Positions 62,401 to 64,000 of a DNA stretch of 64,000 bases are shown one piece after another. The notes under the pieces are model-generated. The model made no database searches. It was not told the DNA's origin and was given only the letters and a program-made list of their open reading frames with translations. Positions within the stretch are counted from its first letter, which is position 1. Each line of letters begins with the position of its first letter. The DNA is from an uncultured Bryobacterales bacterium (GTDB lineage: Bacteria > Acidobacteriota > Terriglobia > Bryobacterales > UBA6623): assembly GCA_951813065.1 (NCBI GenBank), contig CATOTH010000001.1, positions 248,001-312,000 on the forward strand. The letters run 5' to 3'. The position numbers were made by a program, and so were the translations under genes.

Positions 62401-62919
62401 CTCGAGATAGAAGTTCTCCTTGCCGAAGATATCCAGGTAGTCGTAAGCCAGTCGGCGCCCTTCGTCGTATCCCTTTCTCAGCAGCGCTTCCTGCAGGTCT
62501 CCGCGCAAACAAGCAGAAAGACAGATCAATCCTTCCGAATACCGTTCCAAGTGTGATCGGCTGATCCTCGGCTTGTAATAGAAGCCCTCCAGGTAGGCTG
62601 TGGAGACGAGGTCAATTAGGTTGCGGTAGCCCTTCTCGTTCTTGCAAAGCAGGACAAGGTGGTGGTAGCGGGTGTTCTGGTCGCGCGACCTGTGGTCGCT
62701 GTCAACGACGTAGACTTCACAACCAATGATCGGCTTGACGCCAATCTTCCGGGCGGCTGTGTAAAAGTTCACCGCTCCGAATAGATTCCCGTGGTCGGTG
62801 ATCGCGACCGCGGGCCATTCGTGCCGTTCCGCCATCTGCATGTAGCGGGGAATATGGCAGGCACCGTCAAGCAACGAGTAGTCCGTATGGCAGTGCAGAT
62901 GAACGAACGGCTTGGACAT
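59449..62919 (-). CDS. dnaE: DNA polymerase III subunit alpha
   Basis: DnaE is the replicative polymerase. The ATG at 62917-62919 gives 1156 residues starting MSKPFVHLHCHTDYSLLDGA, the PHP domain signature; an extension to 63090 is unconserved. Later blocks are the palm motifs VGPGRGSAAGSLVAYAM and PDVDIDFCMHRRGEVI (catalytic Asp pair), LLKMDFLGLTTLTII, FQFESKGMRDI, RPGPIQGGMIPDFI, QEQVMQIANLVAGYSLGEAD and FNKSHSAAYGLLAY, then a helix-hairpin-helix region and an OB-fold end. It is a DnaE1-type enzyme. It sits between two cytochrome/PHM paralogues transcribed in the same direction. Confidence 0.97.
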   Translation of the reverse strand: MSKPFVHLHCHTDYSLLDGACHIPRYMQMAERHEWPAVAITDHGNLFGAVNFYTAARKIGVKPIIGCEVYVVDSDHRSRDQNTRYHHLVLLCKNEKGYRNLIDLVSTAYLEGFYYKPRISRSHLERYSEGLICLSACLRGDLQEALLRKGYDEGRRLAYDYLDIFGKENFYLEIQDHGLDLDKKLIPLQFRLAQETGIPLVATNDAHYLTKEDAGAHEALLCVQTGRTLSDPKRMRFGTQEFYLKTREQMAALFDGDTAPLDRTWEISEMCNLSLEPVGDPFPQFAVPEDHTIHTYFEYVARQGFEIRRSRLQELDANGQLRMPIAEYEERLDHEIKVIQQMQYSGYFLIVWDFIRYAKERRIPVGPGRGSAAGSLVAYAMSITDIDPLQYGLLFERFLNIERKSMPDVDIDFCMHRRGEVIRYVTEKYGREQVSQIITFNTMATKAAIKDVGRVMDMSFGQVDRLTKLVPNVLKITLDDAIEKEPQLQEKMREDKDVASLMETAKRLEGIARNASVHAAGVVIAPQPLKNLVPLYKTNKDEIVTQYDMKSLDTMGLLKMDFLGLTTLTIIESTFEWIEKRHGQRLSQETLPLDDAKTFELFVNGMTNGIFQFESKGMRDICLRYKPERLEDLCALNALYRPGPIQGGMIPDFIDRKHGRKRVTYILPAIEPLLKETYGVIVYQEQVMQIANLVAGYSLGEADLLRRAMGKKKPEEMAEQRVRFLDGAKKRGHPEGAARKLFDLMEQFAGYGFNKSHSAAYGLLAYVTAYLKTHFTVEFMASLLSAELGNPEKVRLYLNECREMGIEILPPKIADSYWDFTPSGESAIRFGLGAIKQVGRNAVESIIRVREEDGGGFASLMDFCSRVDWAKVNKRMVESAIKAGAMDGLGGHRAQLLAAVDGVVEAGQKAQRDRETGQEGLFGGWGVADGEDTFEIPAREEWTEPERLLYEKEALGYYVTGHPLDSFRKQIDELEVVESTALANLPNNSEVALCGILHGIQPRKNREGRPWASAILEDRQGSVDLLVFANQFPQVESELVADRPVFIRGSVRAEDDARRKVSVGQVTALENARPPKVEHVSITVTLNGGQEEVSGVAGRLLELFRKHPGETDVRFRLERPRDYLVIYDVESRVNAGREFREGVEKLCGKGSVEIQR

Positions 62920-63261
62920 TAGTGGTCGATTCCCAAGTATAGGGCAGCCCCGGCAGCTATCGGCGGCGGCTTGAAGCGCTCTGCAGAGGGGGACTTTGAT
63001 GGGTCTCGGGGATCGATCGGCACCGTGCTGGGGCGGTCCGTCAGCGGTCGAAGATCGCCGCCAGTCAAGCCCCGTGGCCGGCAGGAGCACAGGGTGGCTC
63101 GCTATCAGCCAGCTACCACCGCACCGAAGATGCCCCCGTGAGCCACGGCGGCCGCCATATGACCCGCAAGCGCCAAGCTGACTGAGTGTTAAACAGCCGT
63201 CTCGCAGCCCGGCTAGCGCCTTGGGCTGCGGTGGTTGGCGGCGGTTCCGAGCATCCGCGCG
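62920..63261. other. intergenic, no gene seen
   Basis: This 342-bp gap lies between the dnaE start and the stop of the partial cytochrome/PHM-like gene, and presumably contains the dnaE promoter. The only structure noticed is the hairpin at 63204-63229. Confidence 0.45.
63204..63229 (-). terminator. possible stem-loop terminator after the right-edge gene
   Basis: GCAGCCC (63204-63210) pairs perfectly with GGGCTGC (63223-63229) around a 12-nt loop, 32 bp after the stop of the partial cytochrome/PHM-like gene. No T-run follows, so it is at best a weak or factor-assisted terminator. Confidence 0.3.
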
Positions 63262-64000
63262 TCAGTCGTCGCTCGCTGCGGGGCCCTTCCGCTGCGACAC
63301 GGCCGGCTCGTCAGCGCCGTTAGGCTCGAACGCGACTTCGAAGAACCCAATCATCATTTCTTCCCAGCTCTGGTCGCCCCAGCGAACCTCGGCAGTTGGG
63401 TCTGGATTGTCGGGATTGTTCGGTGAATTGTCGAAGTGGGCCAAGCATTCAATGGCGGTCCCCGCCGGGAGCAACTTGGGCTGCTTGAAGTAGTAGTAGG
63501 TCTGCCAGTCGAAATCAAACTTCGGCACGCTCAGCAGCACCTCGGAATTGCCGTCCGGATACCTCAGTGCGAAACGAAAATCCCCGCCTCGCAAATGCAT
63601 ATGGGGCATCAGGCTGACAAGCTCCACTTCACGGTCGAGCACCCGTCGGGATCGCACCGGGTGCGAGGGGGCGCCGGGGGGTATGACGAACCGGCCGTTT
63701 GCAGCCATCATGGTCAACACACGCTTCTTCGGCGGTTCTTTCCAGAACGTCAAGCCGACGCGGCTCCGGTCGAGGACCTCCTCGCCGTTCGCGGTGTAGT
63801 GCATCTGCAGCACGATGTCAGCGCCGGCGGGCAATAGCTTGCCGTAGTCCGTGCCGGCCCACGAGGTAGGCCTTCTACCCGGCGCGAAGCCAACCAGTAT
63901 TTCGCGGGATCGGTTCCCCGGCTCCCTGCGGTTCGCATTCCTCGTGCCCTTTGGTACGAAGATCTTGCCAGGCACCGCGCCCTCCAGCCAAGCGGACCCC
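63262..64000 (-). CDS. cytochrome c/PHM-like copper protein, C-terminal part (cut by right edge)
   Basis: The frame continues past 64000; 246 C-terminal codons are visible, beginning GSAWLEGAVPGKIFVPKG, which aligns with SVWLEDAVPGKIFVPDA in the 57822-59117 protein. IVLQMHYTANGEEVLDRSRV, ELVSLMPHMHLRGGDFRFAL (HMH), CLAHFDNSPNNPDNPDP and WGDQSWEEMMIGFFEVAF follow, all matching that protein at similar spacing. The N-terminal haem domain, expected from the paralogue, would lie outside the window. Residues after FEVAFEP diverge. Function as for the paralogue: a secreted redox enzyme of unknown substrate. Confidence 0.85.
   Translation of the reverse strand, partial: GSAWLEGAVPGKIFVPKGTRNANRREPGNRSREILVGFAPGRRPTSWAGTDYGKLLPAGADIVLQMHYTANGEEVLDRSRVGLTFWKEPPKKRVLTMMAANGRFVIPPGAPSHPVRSRRVLDREVELVSLMPHMHLRGGDFRFALRYPDGNSEVLLSVPKFDFDWQTYYYFKQPKLLPAGTAIECLAHFDNSPNNPDNPDPTAEVRWGDQSWEEMMIGFFEVAFEPNGADEPAVSQRKGPAASDD

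Overview
The window is a high-GC (roughly 60-65% by eye), densely packed stretch of a Gram-negative bacterial chromosome. Lpt lipopolysaccharide-export genes, TonB-ExbB-ExbD and SecDF point to a diderm. PQQ-like beta-propeller proteins, a Ser/Thr kinase fused to a TolB-type propeller, a TonB with polyproline runs, Uma2 nucleases, DUF3604 and DUF885 proteins, a sulfatase and haem/copper (PHM-like) secreted proteins together suggest Acidobacteriota, probably Bryobacterales-like. That placement is inference from gene content, not phylogeny. No rRNA, tRNA, CRISPR array or transposase was found.

Layout. 1-12.3 kb: edge of a PQQ-propeller gene, murA, a Uma2 nuclease gene, a PQQ-like propeller, endonuclease IV (nfo), a YugP-type zinc peptidase, then an Lpt cluster (LptC/LptA fusion, lptB, a spermidine-synthase-like gene) and a haem-containing PQQ dehydrogenase. 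12.4-16.2 kb: a Sel1-repeat gene broken into pieces; between the pieces lie an ORC/STAND-like ATPase with an AT-rich palindromic promoter and a second Uma2 gene. This is the clearest accessory island. 16.4-28.2 kb: a catabolic region with an enolase-superfamily dehydratase, an ornithine-cyclodeaminase-type reductase, an IlvD/Edd sugar-acid dehydratase, a DUF3604 protein, an SGNH esterase, two Tat-exported FMN alpha-hydroxyacid oxidases (the second with a degenerate active site) and a sulfatase.

28.5-42.8 kb: sanA, a propeller kinase, DUF1801, a short HyuA, a small SpoT-like HD hydrolase, a membrane dipeptidase, a FAH-family sugar-acid enzyme, a translationally coupled pair of HemN-like radical SAM protein and flavin-halogenase-like protein, a DUF885 peptidase and an SDR. 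42.9-55.8 kb: a second DUF3604 protein, then a long same-strand cluster (read right to left) tgt-yajC-secD-secF-tonB-exbB-exbD-exbD-TPR-relA, covering queuosine modification, Sec export, outer-membrane energisation and the stringent response. 56-64 kb: a ferredoxin with a rhodanese, two coupled secreted cytochrome c proteins (one with a copper monooxygenase-like domain), dnaE, and a third cytochrome/PHM-like paralogue cut by the right edge.

The most promising observations are the coupled halogenase-like/HemN-like pair, the split Sel1 locus with its ATPase-Uma2 insert, the FMN oxidase pair, the repeated cytochrome/PHM proteins around dnaE, and the recurrent CTAG tetranucleotide shared by the stop codons of convergent genes.
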